64,000 bases of DNA from Leishmania martiniquensis. Its lineage: Eukaryota; Euglenozoa; Kinetoplastea; Trypanosomatida; Trypanosomatidae. The notes beneath the pieces were generated by a model, which was given only the letters and a program-made list of their open reading frames with translations, ran no database searches and was not told where the DNA came from. The DNA is taken from the NCBI RefSeq assembly GCF_017916325.1, contig NC_090170.1:276501-340500 (forward strand), given 5' to 3'. The position numbers and the translations under genes were made by a program. Shown piece after piece: positions 39,859-49,926 of the stretch. The first letter of the stretch is position 1, and each line of letters starts with the position of its first letter.

Positions 39859-41606
39859 GCAGAGGGCCAATGAAAAAGGTGGCCCAAGCGCGTAATGAAT
39901 AGATGATGGCGTCGGGAGCATTACATTTTGCGCTCCCCGTCTTTACGTAGCCGTGGAAGAGTCGAGTCCCCCCTCACATTCACCCTTCCCCTCCTCCTCC
40001 TGTCCACCCCACCCCAGCACCGGTCGTGGTGGCGGTCGCCACCCTGATGAACTGCCACTCTCTCTCTCTAGGCAATTCCGTCTGCATCTATGTGTGTAAA
40101 GGGACACGGGCGTTCTTGGCATTTTTCGGAGGTGGAGGGGGCGGCGCCGTCGGTGGAACTGGGTGTCATCTCGAGGCACAGCGGTGCACTTCGTCCCTAC
40201 TCCCATGCTCGTCACGTGGTGTGTGCTGTTGGTAATGGGGAAGTCGTCATCCGTCCAGGGACTTCTTTTCACCCCCACCCCGCTCCGCTTTCGCCTCGCG
40301 CCCGGCCCGTACCCCATGCCTGGCCAAGTCTCGTACGCTGTGTAGTTATTTACATACATATATATCTGTGGGGGGGAGGAGAGAGGGCCAGACTCTGACG
40401 CCGTCGTCGCTCTCCCCTCTTCTCTTTTTCATTTTTGTTTCCGTTACTCTTCCCTCGTAACACCGGCCACCTGACCGCGCTCTTCAAGGCCAGTGCACAC
40501 GTTGGGTGTTGAGAAGGCAAGCCATCTGCAGCCTGCCCGCGGGACAGTTCTGGGCTGGCGACGCGTCGCAGAGGCGTGCGGCCACAATTTCGATTAGCGC
40601 CGCACACTACAAGTCCCCTGGGCGCCTGCACAGATACCCGCACCCCCCCACACACACACACACGGCGTTCCTGGCTTCACCGCGTTGCAGCCGTCTTGCG
40701 CATACTACTCAGCCTCGTCTGCTCTGTCGGCCGCGGAATTGCACGAGGGGCTCAACGGCGCCAAGCGGTTTTGGGGTAGTCCATCTCCTGGGCATCACCG
40801 CAGCGAGACGGTGGTAGGTGTGCGCTGTGCTCGTATGCATACATATGTGCTCGCCTGTCCATCGAACGGAAGTGCGCGTCAAAGGAAACAATGAATTCCA
40901 GTGAAACGGGAGGTGAAGCGGGTGTGTGTGTGTGTGTCTTTGATCAATGAGGAGGAGGAGTTCTCCATCCCGTTCTCACCATCCCCCGAGTTGGTGGCAG
41001 CGCATATGTAAAGATGTCCCGTTCCAGCGAAACAGTGCACGCCTATTGCGAGGCCCGGCAAGGACGAAGCAAGTGCGCCCCCCTGGATGTGTGGTTATGA
41101 TCTCTTTCCGCCCTCGCCTTATCGTTCGCTGAAGGCACTGTCCACAAGTGGTGTGGTGCTGGGAAGACTATATTTCATGCGCTTCATGGTCCCCTAAGCT
41201 CATGCGCTGCGATCATCCCTCTTCCACTCCCCCACCCCCTTTTCCCTTCACAAACGCACACACACACACACAGTCCACTAAGAGGAATACGTCCTGTACG
41301 CTCCTAGTGCACCGCATGTGAACCTCTCGCGACTGCGCGTCCGCACTGCTCAATCACCGTCTTGTTCTCCCTTTTTTTGTTGTTGTCGCCTCTCATCATC
41401 ATCGCCGCCATCACCACCACCGTCGGAGCAATCGCGCGCTGCTGTTTACCTTTGCTTTCGTTTTCTTCTGTTCTGTGTCGGCGCCCCTCTACCCCATATC
41501 CTCACCGCTAGAAGGCCCTCTCCTCACGCCTCTCCCTGATTTTTTTTCTTCTCCTCTATCGCCCCTGTCTGCTCCATTAGCATCTGTGCCCCACACTGAC
41601 GCAGCC
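39859..41606. other. Intergenic region between PA26 and the AMPK gamma gene
   Basis: About 1.75 kb without a supported gene. It contains a CA run at about 40655-40670, a GT run at about 40921-40937, a CA run at about 41257-41271, and long pyrimidine tracts from 41365 to 41578. The short frames seen overlap in several phases and look random. Confidence 0.6.
41541..41580 (+). promoter_or_regulatory. Predicted trans-splice signal for the AMPK gamma gene
   Basis: An uninterrupted T/C tract (about 41540-41576) ends in TTAG with AG at 41579-41580, 26 nt before the ATG at 41607. A second CAG lies at 41602-41604. Confidence 0.55.
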
Positions 41607-43076
41607 ATGTCTGTGCCGGAGGTGCACCATTCCTACTATCCTGCCAGTGCGGTGCAGACGAGCTACCAAGCCGGCCCCTCTCTCCTGGAAGCCGGATACA
41701 AGCCGACCGATGAGGAGTGCGCCACCCTCGCGGCGCCCATTGCCGGCTTCCTGCGCAACTGCAGCTGCTACGACATGCTGGGCGTGTCGACGCAGGTGGT
41801 GGTCCTCGACGTGCAGGCGCCTCTGTCAGTAGCCTTCATAGCCGCGCAGGAGACGCGCATCCAAAGCTGCGTCCTATGGGATCCCCGCAAGCGGCAGTAC
41901 GTCGGGGTGTTGACCTCTACAGATTACATTTGCATTCTCCTCTACTGTCAGTCGCACCCGAAGGAGGCCAACGCGGTGGCCTTGTGGACGATCGAGCACT
42001 GGCAAGAGGTAAAGGAAGCACAGGGGCTCGGCCGGCCGAAGGAACAATCGGGTGCGCCACCGGGGCCCAAAAGTGTCATCGTCACATGCAGAACAGACAC
42101 GTCTCTCCACGATTGCCTGGAAAAGATGCGGGAGCACTGCGTCCGCCGCATCATCGCCTTAGCAGAGAAGGAGGGCGAAGACTTCAGTCTCGTCGCCATG
42201 ATGGATGTGGAGCAGATTGTCGAGTACCTTGGCGTAATGTTCTTTCACATTGAAAAAGCCGGCGGATCAATCGGCCGAGCCGGTTGCGGCGCGAACAGCA
42301 GCGCGGGGGGTGCGGGGGCCCCTCACCGCTCAAGCTTGCCACTATCCGCTACAGCAAACTCGGCCAGCGTTGCCGGCGGCGACAACGACTCTCTCGCGCG
42401 CACCACCAGCAGCAATGTCGGTGCGAATGCGGTCTTTGCTCCAGTAGCGGGCAGCGACAGTCATCAGCTCAGGCCCAACGATTTCGACGACTACGATGAC
42501 GATCCGCAAGGCGTCTTTGCTCTTGGAGAGGCTTATGTGCTGCCCCCGTACGTCGCGTCTATCATCTCCCAGGCAGAGGCGGCGGGGGCGAACGGTTCGG
42601 GAGGCGTTGGCATCGCCTCTGACGTGCGCGTAGGACCTTACAGCTCCATCTTTGACGTCCCGTTCATGTATGTGCCACACGTCGGCGTGTACCGCCGAAA
42701 GCCCATCTTTGCAACAATGGATCAGAAACTAACCGAGGCGCTGACGCTCATGCTGGACCACAACACTGAGAGCATTGCCGTCTGCGCGCCGAACGAAGGC
42801 GTTATTGTGGATGTCGTTAGCCGCAGCGACTTGCTGCGTATGGAAAACCAGGGCGTGTATGACACCCAGCTCACAGTGCGGGAGGCGTTGGCAAGCAAGA
42901 TTAGCGAGCACATTTTTGTCTTCTACGAGAAGGACACGCTGCGAGAAATTTTCTCACACTTTGTGCGGCGCCGCGTCAAGGAACTCTTCATGGTAGACCC
43001 AGACACGGGGCGGCTGCTGGGACAACTGAATGTGGCGGAGTTCGTATATTTTTTGGTCTTCGGCGTCGGCGAGTAG
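41607..43076 (+). CDS. AMP-activated protein kinase gamma-type regulatory subunit (four CBS motifs)
   Basis: The protein is 489 residues from the ATG at 41607; the GTG at 41475 is rejected because the splice acceptor lies between the two. It has two CBS pairs. CBS1 (about 57-110) is very close to animal gamma: DMLGVSTQVVVLDV, then CVLWDPRKRQYVGVLTSTDY. CBS2 covers about 155-215. CBS3 (about 365-415) ends in DVVSRSDLL with Asp408. CBS4 covers about 436-485. A low-complexity, Gly/Ser/Asn/Asp-rich insertion of about 100 residues separates the pairs, making the protein longer than the about 330-residue animal gamma1. The subunit would sense adenine nucleotides for the SNF1/AMPK complex. By eye alignment, several nucleotide-contact positions differ: Gln86 in place of the CBS1 Arg, Lys458-Glu459 in place of CBS4 His-Arg, and Glu478 in place of the CBS4 Asp; CBS1 Asp106 and CBS2 Arg181 are kept. 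Confidence 0.88.
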   Translation: MSVPEVHHSYYPASAVQTSYQAGPSLLEAGYKPTDEECATLAAPIAGFLRNCSCYDMLGVSTQVVVLDVQAPLSVAFIAAQETRIQSCVLWDPRKRQYVGVLTSTDYICILLYCQSHPKEANAVALWTIEHWQEVKEAQGLGRPKEQSGAPPGPKSVIVTCRTDTSLHDCLEKMREHCVRRIIALAEKEGEDFSLVAMMDVEQIVEYLGVMFFHIEKAGGSIGRAGCGANSSAGGAGAPHRSSLPLSATANSASVAGGDNDSLARTTSSNVGANAVFAPVAGSDSHQLRPNDFDDYDDDPQGVFALGEAYVLPPYVASIISQAEAAGANGSGGVGIASDVRVGPYSSIFDVPFMYVPHVGVYRRKPIFATMDQKLTEALTLMLDHNTESIAVCAPNEGVIVDVVSRSDLLRMENQGVYDTQLTVREALASKISEHIFVFYEKDTLREIFSHFVRRRVKELFMVDPDTGRLLGQLNVAEFVYFLVFGVGE

Positions 43077-44309
43077 GCGCTCTCTGTCTGCCTTCCATCC
43101 TTCGCCACCTTCAGAAAAGCAGAAGGTATCTGTGTCGATGCTCAGCCTGGCTGCACCGGTAAGGGGAGGAATGCAAAGGGCCCCCCACACACACACATAC
43201 ACCACAGACAGACGCACACACATAGTGGGGTGCTTTGAGGAGAGGGAGTAGAAGAGAAGTGTGGCATTCCGTGAGTATCATCCTGGTGTGAATGCGTGCG
43301 TGCGCGCGTGTTGTTGGATGGAGTGAAAGGGAGAGGGCGGCTGCCGTTGCTGCTGATGGTGACTTCTGTTGCTTTTTCGCTTGTTTTGCCCTCTTCACCT
43401 CCTCCCTTTCCTCCCCTAAGGTTTTTTGCTGTCGTTTTCGCTTCGCTTGGTGGGGGAGGGGAGGGGCCCTATTGCTGTGTAGTGGTGCCGTTGAGTGGCG
43501 GTGTGCAACAAAGAACGAGGGCGCCAGCAACGAAGAAGGAAGAGAGAAGAGGGAAGCGGTGCAGATGCGCGGGGCTGTGATGATACGACAAAGACTACCA
43601 CACCCCTCCTCCTGTGCATGTGCGTGTGTGATGTGGCCTCGCCTCATATACTCCTCGCTCTGTTGTTGTTGTTTTGTGACTCATGATGGACGCCTCCTTA
43701 TCACTATTTTTTTTCTCGCGTGTGAACGGGTGCTGGTGTGCATACCCCACGAAAAAAAACACTCTCTAAAGAAAAGGAGGCAGCACCTGAAGGGGGTCGG
43801 CGCACGTTCGACAACCGCATGCGGTAAAGCTGCGCAGCCCCAATCCTCCCTTCGGGCCCTTGTCGTCCCTTTCATGTCTGTTTGTTTGCGTTTCGCTCTG
43901 GCGTCTGCGTTGCCTGCATGTGCATGTGTCGCACACCAACTGCGATTCGCACTCACAGCGTTTCTCTCTCGCTCGCTCTCTCTCTTTCTCTGTTAGTGTG
44001 TCTCGCCTCTCGTTTTATATTCGCAGCTTGAGCTCAAAGACAGTGAAGAGAAGGTAAAACGCGCTTCTGTGTCGGCGACGGTCGCCTCTCCTCTCCCTCT
44101 TTCTCACACACACCAAACGCGAAACACAGAAACGGGCACGCCCTTCACGACCAGGTGTCGCCCTCGTATTCAACCGTTTCTCTTTGGCTCTTCTCACAAG
44201 CTGTGCGGCTGACTTGCTTGCATGTCCTTTCCCAAAGTAGCCCCCGCATGAGCTCCGGGACTCCCACCTGGCCTTCTTCGCCACTAGCCTTCCCTCAATG
44301 TCCGCTCCT
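43077..44309. other. 3' region of the AMPK gamma gene
   Basis: No gene is supported. It contains CA-rich runs at 43185-43203 and a CT run at about 43965-43993. An open frame at 43292-43996 reads through T-rich and CT-rich simple sequence and is not credible as a gene. Confidence 0.6.
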
Positions 44310-44586
44310 GGTATGTGGTGTCTTGGGGGGCCGGTACCTCACTCGGTGCAGGGATGCCAAGCAGTACCCTCCCCCTCCCCTCCCTCCTCCTCTATTCAAT
44401 GCAAGTGCCGGGCCACCTCTGCTAGTGGTGACAGGGCCCCAAGCGCGTACGACGTAGGGGCAGTGAGAGGAGGGGGCGGAGTGGCGTGCTCAGACGACGA
44501 AGTCGGCGCTTGGCTGTGGCGCGTAGCTATACGGCTGCCTCGCACCCGCGTGATGGGCCGTGTGTGGCAGAGAAGGGACACGCTGG
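44310..44586 (+). mobile_element. SIDER2-like short degenerate retroposon, copy 2
   Basis: This is the second copy of the element described at 24744-25075, in the same orientation. It matches from TGTGGTGTCTTGGGGGG through GGTACCTCACTCGGTGCAGG and on to GAGAAGGGACACGCTGG. It lacks about 30 bases present in copy 1 (after 44568) and has a shorter G-run. It sits about 1.2 kb after the AMPK gamma stop and ends roughly 40 bases before the pyrimidine tract that should direct splicing of the next gene, so it would be close to the 3' end of the upstream transcript. The family name is from memory. Confidence 0.7.
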
Positions 44587-44621
44587 AGTAGCGGAATCCC
44601 GTACGTGACCTTGTCCATTAT

Positions 44622-44684
44622 TCCTTCAACTCTTCTTCTCCACCTCACTGACTGTTTCCTCTTTCATTCCGTTTTGTGTCGTAG
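44622..44684 (+). promoter_or_regulatory. Predicted trans-splice signal for the dimethyltransferase gene
   Basis: A pyrimidine-rich tract (44622-44680) ends in GTAG with AG at 44683-44684, the first convincing AG after the tract. It lies about 70 nt before the ATG at 44754 and directly after SIDER2 copy 2. Confidence 0.55.
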
Positions 44685-44753
44685 CGACGGCGCGTAAAAC
44701 AGATCCCCCCGACACACACGCATACACATACTCACCTTTCCCTGGAGTGCGCG

Positions 44754-46349
44754 ATGCGGCGTGCACTCGTGTGGCACCAGCCGCACTGGTCGTGGTCGGT
44801 GCCTCTCTCAGCGAGCAAGCGGGGACTCTACACGGGGCTGCTCTCTGCTTCTCCATTGCTGCGTCGCTCTCGCATCGAGGCGCGATGGAGCAAGGCAGCA
44901 GCAGAGCGGCATCGCGCCTCACGACGCCCCTTGGCGACGATGAGCTCCACCACTACGTACAATATCAGCTCCCCTGCGATGCGCGACGCTTCGTCTTCGC
45001 CGCAGGGGGTGACGCCCGCCGCACTCCCCCCGCTGCGCTGCCCGGGCGGGCCTCGCGTCAAAGCAGAGGGGATCAAGCAGCTGTATAAAGTGCCGCACGC
45101 CGGGTTCCTTGCCAAGTACGACCAGCGCTTCATGTTGAACCTCAAGCTCACCCATCAACTCGTCAGCTATCTTAGTCGCACGACGCTCACGACGCCGGAC
45201 AAGGTTCTGGTGGAGCTGGGACCGGGTGTTGGGTCACTCACACGGAGCCTTCTGACGCGTCCGTGCGTCGGCGTTCTCGGGATCGAGGTGGACGAACGCT
45301 TCAGCGTGCACCTGGAGCAAATTCGAAATTACACAAATAACAAGTTTCAATGGGTGACAGCCGATGTACTGAAGGTGGACGAGCTGGAGCTGCTGAGGTC
45401 ATCCTTCCCGCACTTTGTGAGGGCCAACATGAGACATCCACCCAGTCCCGGACGCGCGACGTGTGCGACCGACTCGGCAGCGGGCTCCACCACGAGCGTC
45501 GGATCTGAGAGGGCAAGCTCCAATTACAGCGCTGGGGAACGCATGACGGAGGGTTACGAGGGTGCCCCGCTACGCTCGACCCAACGCGAGCGGCTGCTGC
45601 GTCAGCGACGCGCGCGGCAGCCTTACCAACATGGCGACGCCACCAACGGCAGCGGCGCTGGAGGCGCGGCACACCCGGACACCGCGACGTCGCCTAACCC
45701 CGCCTTCGATGTTACAGACCACTGGTGGTCCGACGGCAATGCGAAGGTTGAGGTGATTGCAAATTTGCCCTTCGAGGTCATAACCGAGCTACTAATGCGC
45801 TACGCGGTGGACTGTGAGAAGCATCGCGGACTTTTCGCCTTTGGCCGCGTGCCACTGCACGTCTTCACCCAGCGCGAGGTGGCCGAGCGCATTCTGGCCC
45901 CTGCGGGATCGGTGGAGTTCAGTCGCCTGTCTGTTCTCTGCCAGTGCTTCTTTCACATTCGCCTCAAGCAAACCTTTCGGGACGAGACGTACTACCCGCA
46001 CACAGAGGTGGAGGGCGCCATGTTGACGCTAGAGCCGCGCTCTGTGCCGCTTGCACGTGGCCTCAGCGCCTCCACCCTCATTCACTTCACCAACTTGCTC
46101 ATGAAGCCGGGGATGCGCGCTGCCACGGTGCATAAGTCACTCTCCCGATTTGCACCTGCAGCGCTGGTGCAATACATGCTGCAGGAGCTGCGGATGGACG
46201 GTGCGATGACGGTACTGGACTTATCTGTGGTCGAGGTCACACGTTTGGCCTCCCTGTGGCAACAGTTTGTCACCATGTCGCAGCAGCGACCTCAGCAGGA
46301 TGACGACGGTGCCAAGGCAGAGGCCTCGGCCGCCACGCCGAGTCTCTAA
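44754..46349 (+). CDS. rRNA adenine N6-dimethyltransferase (KsgA/Dim1/TFB1M family), probably mitochondrial
   Basis: The protein has 531 residues. The family dimethylates two adjacent adenines in a small-subunit rRNA hairpin, using S-adenosylmethionine. Class I methyltransferase motifs appear in order: YDQRFMLN in place of GQ.FL.+, motif I LVELGPGVGSLTRSLL (residues 152-167), the acidic motif II GIEVDE with Glu178, motif III VTADVLKVD, and the catalytic motif IV as ANLPF at 336-340 in place of NLPY. The first 80 or so residues are rich in Arg, Ser and Trp with few acids (MRRALVWHQPHW), which fits mitochondrial import and suggests the mitochondrial small rRNA as target. An insertion of about 85 residues, Ser/Gly/Arg rich, lies between motifs III and IV. 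The C-terminal helical domain is present. Phe for Tyr in motif IV is found in some active relatives, so activity is likely but not certain. Confidence 0.9.
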   Translation: MRRALVWHQPHWSWSVPLSASKRGLYTGLLSASPLLRRSRIEARWSKAAAERHRASRRPLATMSSTTTYNISSPAMRDASSSPQGVTPAALPPLRCPGGPRVKAEGIKQLYKVPHAGFLAKYDQRFMLNLKLTHQLVSYLSRTTLTTPDKVLVELGPGVGSLTRSLLTRPCVGVLGIEVDERFSVHLEQIRNYTNNKFQWVTADVLKVDELELLRSSFPHFVRANMRHPPSPGRATCATDSAAGSTTSVGSERASSNYSAGERMTEGYEGAPLRSTQRERLLRQRRARQPYQHGDATNGSGAGGAAHPDTATSPNPAFDVTDHWWSDGNAKVEVIANLPFEVITELLMRYAVDCEKHRGLFAFGRVPLHVFTQREVAERILAPAGSVEFSRLSVLCQCFFHIRLKQTFRDETYYPHTEVEGAMLTLEPRSVPLARGLSASTLIHFTNLLMKPGMRAATVHKSLSRFAPAALVQYMLQELRMDGAMTVLDLSVVEVTRLASLWQQFVTMSQQRPQQDDDGAKAEASAATPSL

Positions 46350-47607
46350 AGGGCCGTGCGAAGCGAATCCCCTTTTTTGACCTGTTTAGTCAGCGCCTTA
46401 CTGGCTCTTGGTTAGAACAAGGGACTGGCATGGGTGTTGTGTCGCTGACCGTGTGGAACTCGTTTATACCGACGAAGGTGCGCCGCCCGCTCCCTCTCCC
46501 TCCGCTGTTTCTACCACGCCTCCGCCTCCGCACGCACACGTGCTCTCGTGTATCAGCTTCGGAGAGCGGGAGCCCTCCCTGAGTGATAGCTGACCTTCGA
46601 GGAAGCATCGCTTCTGTCATTAAGTTTTCTAAGGCTGCTCCCATCGCCCGCGCGTGCGCTCTCTTCCATTGCGAAAAGTAAAGGTGCACCCTGTTTGATG
46701 TCAACCCTCCTCAGCGAAGGGCACCTACTGCTGGGGAGGCGCTTGAGTACTTGCGTTTCTGCCCCCTTCAATGTGCACATGAGGCCCAAAATGTGTATCG
46801 CTGCTCAGCGACACGCACGTGTGATGGGTGTTTCCTCTCCTGCAACCGTCAGGTCAAACATCACCATTCCGGCGATGCACCAGTTTCTCAACCCTCCCCC
46901 CACACCACCACCACCACCGTCGTCACCCAGGCGATTCTCTTCCTCCGTGCGGATGCGCTCCTTGCTGGCGAGGGGGCCTCGTGAGACCATGGGCAGGTCG
47001 AAGAAGGTGAAGAGCGAGTTCTCATCCTATGCGGGAAGTGGTTATGCATAGGCGGAGGCGAGCCTTCTGCATGGAGTGTCGTCTACTACTCATGGGAGAG
47101 AGAGGGAGGGGATGCAAATGTTGCGCGCAGCGTTTGCCGTCTTATCGCTCGCATCGTTTCACGCTTTCCGAGGCAGAGGTTCTAGAGGACTGATCGAGCG
47201 TGGTGCTCAGGTATGCCATTTCGAACGGCACGCCCGTGAAACGTCATGTGGAGCGCGAGTACGACCTCTTACGTTGCGGCGCCGGATTGCAGGCGCGTCC
47301 TTTGCGGAGCCCCGCTGCACCCCTCTTATCACACATTGGAGATGCTTTTTTAAGCATTCGTGCATGTGTGTGTGTGTGTGCTGTGTGGATACGTGCTGCC
47401 GCCATCCTCTCTTCCTCGCTCTCTTTCTCTCTTACTCTGACTCCTACCTTCAACGCACACGCACACACACACACATACATACATCTGTATGTGTCCGTGC
47501 ATGCGAAAGCTGTGACAGGGAAAGCACAGAAGCTGACTTGAGAGCAGAAGAAACGTCGGCCTTGGTATGTATGTAAGAGTGCAAGTCTGGCGGAGTGTCT
47601 GCCTATC
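46350..47607. other. Intergenic region before the coiled-coil gene
   Basis: No gene is supported. It has a GT run at about 47365-47381, a pyrimidine tract at about 47402-47450, a CA run at about 47457-47474, and candidate acceptors at 47507-47509 (AAG) and 47515-47517 (CAG). Confidence 0.6.
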
Positions 47608-49926
47608 ATGTCCTATGCTCAGCGCCACCGTAGTCGCGCAGAGCTGCATCAGCATGAGTTAGTTCAGACACCCCTCCGTGTCTCCGCTGCATCGGCAGCA
47701 GTGCAAGAGGGCCACACCCCAGTGCGGCTGCAGGACATGGCGATAGGCATGCAGCACCAGCACCAGCAGCCCCCACTCGGCGACAGTGGTCCTGGTCGGA
47801 GCAGCTCCTTATGGCGGCGCTGGAACGGTAGTTGTGAGCCCGGTTTGGATGCGCATGAGGGTCCTACGGTATGCTACCTGAAGCCGCATTCAGTCACTGG
47901 CGCGAACGCCATACCGTGGAGTGAGACAACGTCAAGCGTCGGCAGTGCTGATGTGCCCCGCCAGCCCTTTCATCTACTACAGCACACACCCAACCGCGCT
48001 GCCCCGCCGCGACTCAAGGCCAGTCACAAGCAGTTCGCCTCTCCTAGCTCGATCGCCACCACACCGGGGGCCGCGGCGGGACAGCTGCCCGCGCAGCCTT
48101 CGCCGAGTCCGCGAGGGGGAGAGAGAGCAGTGGATGAGCGCCGCCGTACCAGCCCGCCATGCCAACCTGATTTGCTGCAAGGCACCCCTGCCACAGGGCT
48201 CTGTCGAAGTCAGGCGCACCAAGCCAGCAACGAGTCGCCCCCTGATAATATGTTCTTCGCGCCATCGGCTCCAGTCTTCGGTGCCTCATGCGCTACCTCC
48301 TCTTCGCGGCTCTGCACCTCGCCTTCGCCGGCCTCAGAGGCCTTCGCCGCGCGTCTGCGCAACATAATCGAAACGCGGAAGCAAATCGAGCTCTTAGTGC
48401 AAAAGCAGCGACAAGATGAGGAAGAGATGACGCAGGCCATTGAGAGCCTCGGCGAGCAGTCGCCATGTCGCTCGCCGCAGCAGCCGGACGGTGTGGTCGA
48501 TCGTCTGCTGTATGAACAAGCCCTAGGCGAGCGCGCTGCTGCGTTTGCTGCGCTACGAAAGCTCAAAGAGAGAGGCAACCATATTGTTCACAAGCTCTAC
48601 GCGACTGCCATGGCACAGCAGGAGCAGGCGCTGGAGCTCCTCGCCACCGTGGAGGCCTTGAGGAAAGCCAACAAGCGGCTCAAGAATGCCCTTAGCAGCG
48701 AAGGTGGTGTGGCTGGTGATGGTCTTGGCAGCGGCTCCGCTGCGACATGGACGGGAGGAAGCGCCGCACCTGCACCAAGCACCGTCTCTGAGCTGCAAGA
48801 GAAGGTCGCCATGCAGCGGCGCGTCATCGATCAAATGGACCAGCTCATGCAAAATGCAGACCGCATGCTCCTCGCGATGCGCGCGCGCGTCGAGGCGGCG
48901 GAGCGGCGTGCCAGCGGTGCGATGGTCGAGCGTCAGCAGCCTCCACCGCTGCCACTCACCCCCGGCAGCGCGACGCCCAACTCCGGCAGCCCTCGTTGCG
49001 CTCTAGTCGGTGGAGGTGGCTCTGCCATGGTCGCCTCCCCAGATGTCGAGGCGGCAATCGAGCGCCTGACGGCGCGGTACACGAACGACGACGATGTCGC
49101 CGCCGTCTCGGCGCAGCTGCAGCGTCTTCTAGACCGCGTTGCACAGCTGCGGGAGGCGCTGAAGCGAGAGCAGGCGCAGCGTCTCCACTTGGAGGAAGTC
49201 TACGGTGCGACCTATGAGGAGACGGCACGCAATGTAGCACTACTGGAAAGGCGGCTGCAGCGGGTGGAATGCTCTCGAGGGGTGGTTTACAACAGCAGTA
49301 GCAGTGGTAGCGGCACCAATGCCTCACCCATCCCAATGGAACGGCGCATTTTGGTGGCGGAGAGGTCGAGAGGAAGTGATCCCGCGGTTGCTGATGGATC
49401 TCATCATGGGAATAAGGAGCCGTGCACCCTTTCGCAGACCTCTTCACGGTCGTCCTCTTCCACACCGGCTATCACGCTCTTTACGGCCGCTAGCGTCGAA
49501 GACGCGTCTACTCGGGCCGCTCTAGCTGACACCGCAGGCCAGACAGCACTGGGGGGTTTCAGAACGGTCCCAAATGGCAAGGCAGGGAACGAGCGACACG
49601 GACCCAAGTCGAGGCAGTCCAGCGAGCCGGCGGCGGCGCAGAGCGCGCGGTGGCCACGCCCGTACCTTGGTGATTGTCGAGGCACTGATGGCAGCGCTAA
49701 CGACGACGCGGCAGCAGAAGCGCACACACCGCTGCTCGGTATTCCCGTGCCGGACGTCTGTAGCCTTGGCGCCTCGGCGCGCCACTCGTTGAACTCCCGC
49801 TCCTCCAGCGCGAGTCGGCGCCTGGTGGGCTTTCGGCCTGCAAAGGCTACGGATGTAACGAGTCGCTGTTTGGGCAGTGGCAGCGACAAAGATGATGATG
49901 AGGTGCACGTTGCAGTGGGTGAGTAG
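47608..49926 (+). CDS. Coiled-coil protein with disordered ends, function unknown
   Basis: The protein has 772 residues and starts at the ATG at 47608. The first 240 residues are Gln/Pro/Ser/His rich and disordered. From about residue 243 four helical stretches with heptad-like spacing follow: about 243-282 (ARLRNIIETRKQIELLVQKQ), about 300-360 (QALGERAAAFAALRKLKERG and following), about 392-440 (TVSELQEKVAMQRRVIDQMD and following) and about 495-550 (LQRLLDRVAQLREALKREQA and following). The remainder is Ser/Ala/Gly rich. Long coiled coils in trypanosomatids often belong to the flagellum, basal body or cytoskeleton, but no family motif fixes the role. No enzymatic domain is visible. Confidence 0.8.
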   Translation: MSYAQRHRSRAELHQHELVQTPLRVSAASAAVQEGHTPVRLQDMAIGMQHQHQQPPLGDSGPGRSSSLWRRWNGSCEPGLDAHEGPTVCYLKPHSVTGANAIPWSETTSSVGSADVPRQPFHLLQHTPNRAAPPRLKASHKQFASPSSIATTPGAAAGQLPAQPSPSPRGGERAVDERRRTSPPCQPDLLQGTPATGLCRSQAHQASNESPPDNMFFAPSAPVFGASCATSSSRLCTSPSPASEAFAARLRNIIETRKQIELLVQKQRQDEEEMTQAIESLGEQSPCRSPQQPDGVVDRLLYEQALGERAAAFAALRKLKERGNHIVHKLYATAMAQQEQALELLATVEALRKANKRLKNALSSEGGVAGDGLGSGSAATWTGGSAAPAPSTVSELQEKVAMQRRVIDQMDQLMQNADRMLLAMRARVEAAERRASGAMVERQQPPPLPLTPGSATPNSGSPRCALVGGGGSAMVASPDVEAAIERLTARYTNDDDVAAVSAQLQRLLDRVAQLREALKREQAQRLHLEEVYGATYEETARNVALLERRLQRVECSRGVVYNSSSSGSGTNASPIPMERRILVAERSRGSDPAVADGSHHGNKEPCTLSQTSSRSSSSTPAITLFTAASVEDASTRAALADTAGQTALGGFRTVPNGKAGNERHGPKSRQSSEPAAAQSARWPRPYLGDCRGTDGSANDDAAAEAHTPLLGIPVPDVCSLGASARHSLNSRSSSASRRLVGFRPAKATDVTSRCLGSGSDKDDDEVHVAVGE

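Noticed and set aside
41475..41606. GTG-initiated extension of the AMPK gamma gene
   Set aside because: The strong pyrimidine tract and acceptor at 41579-41580 lie inside it.
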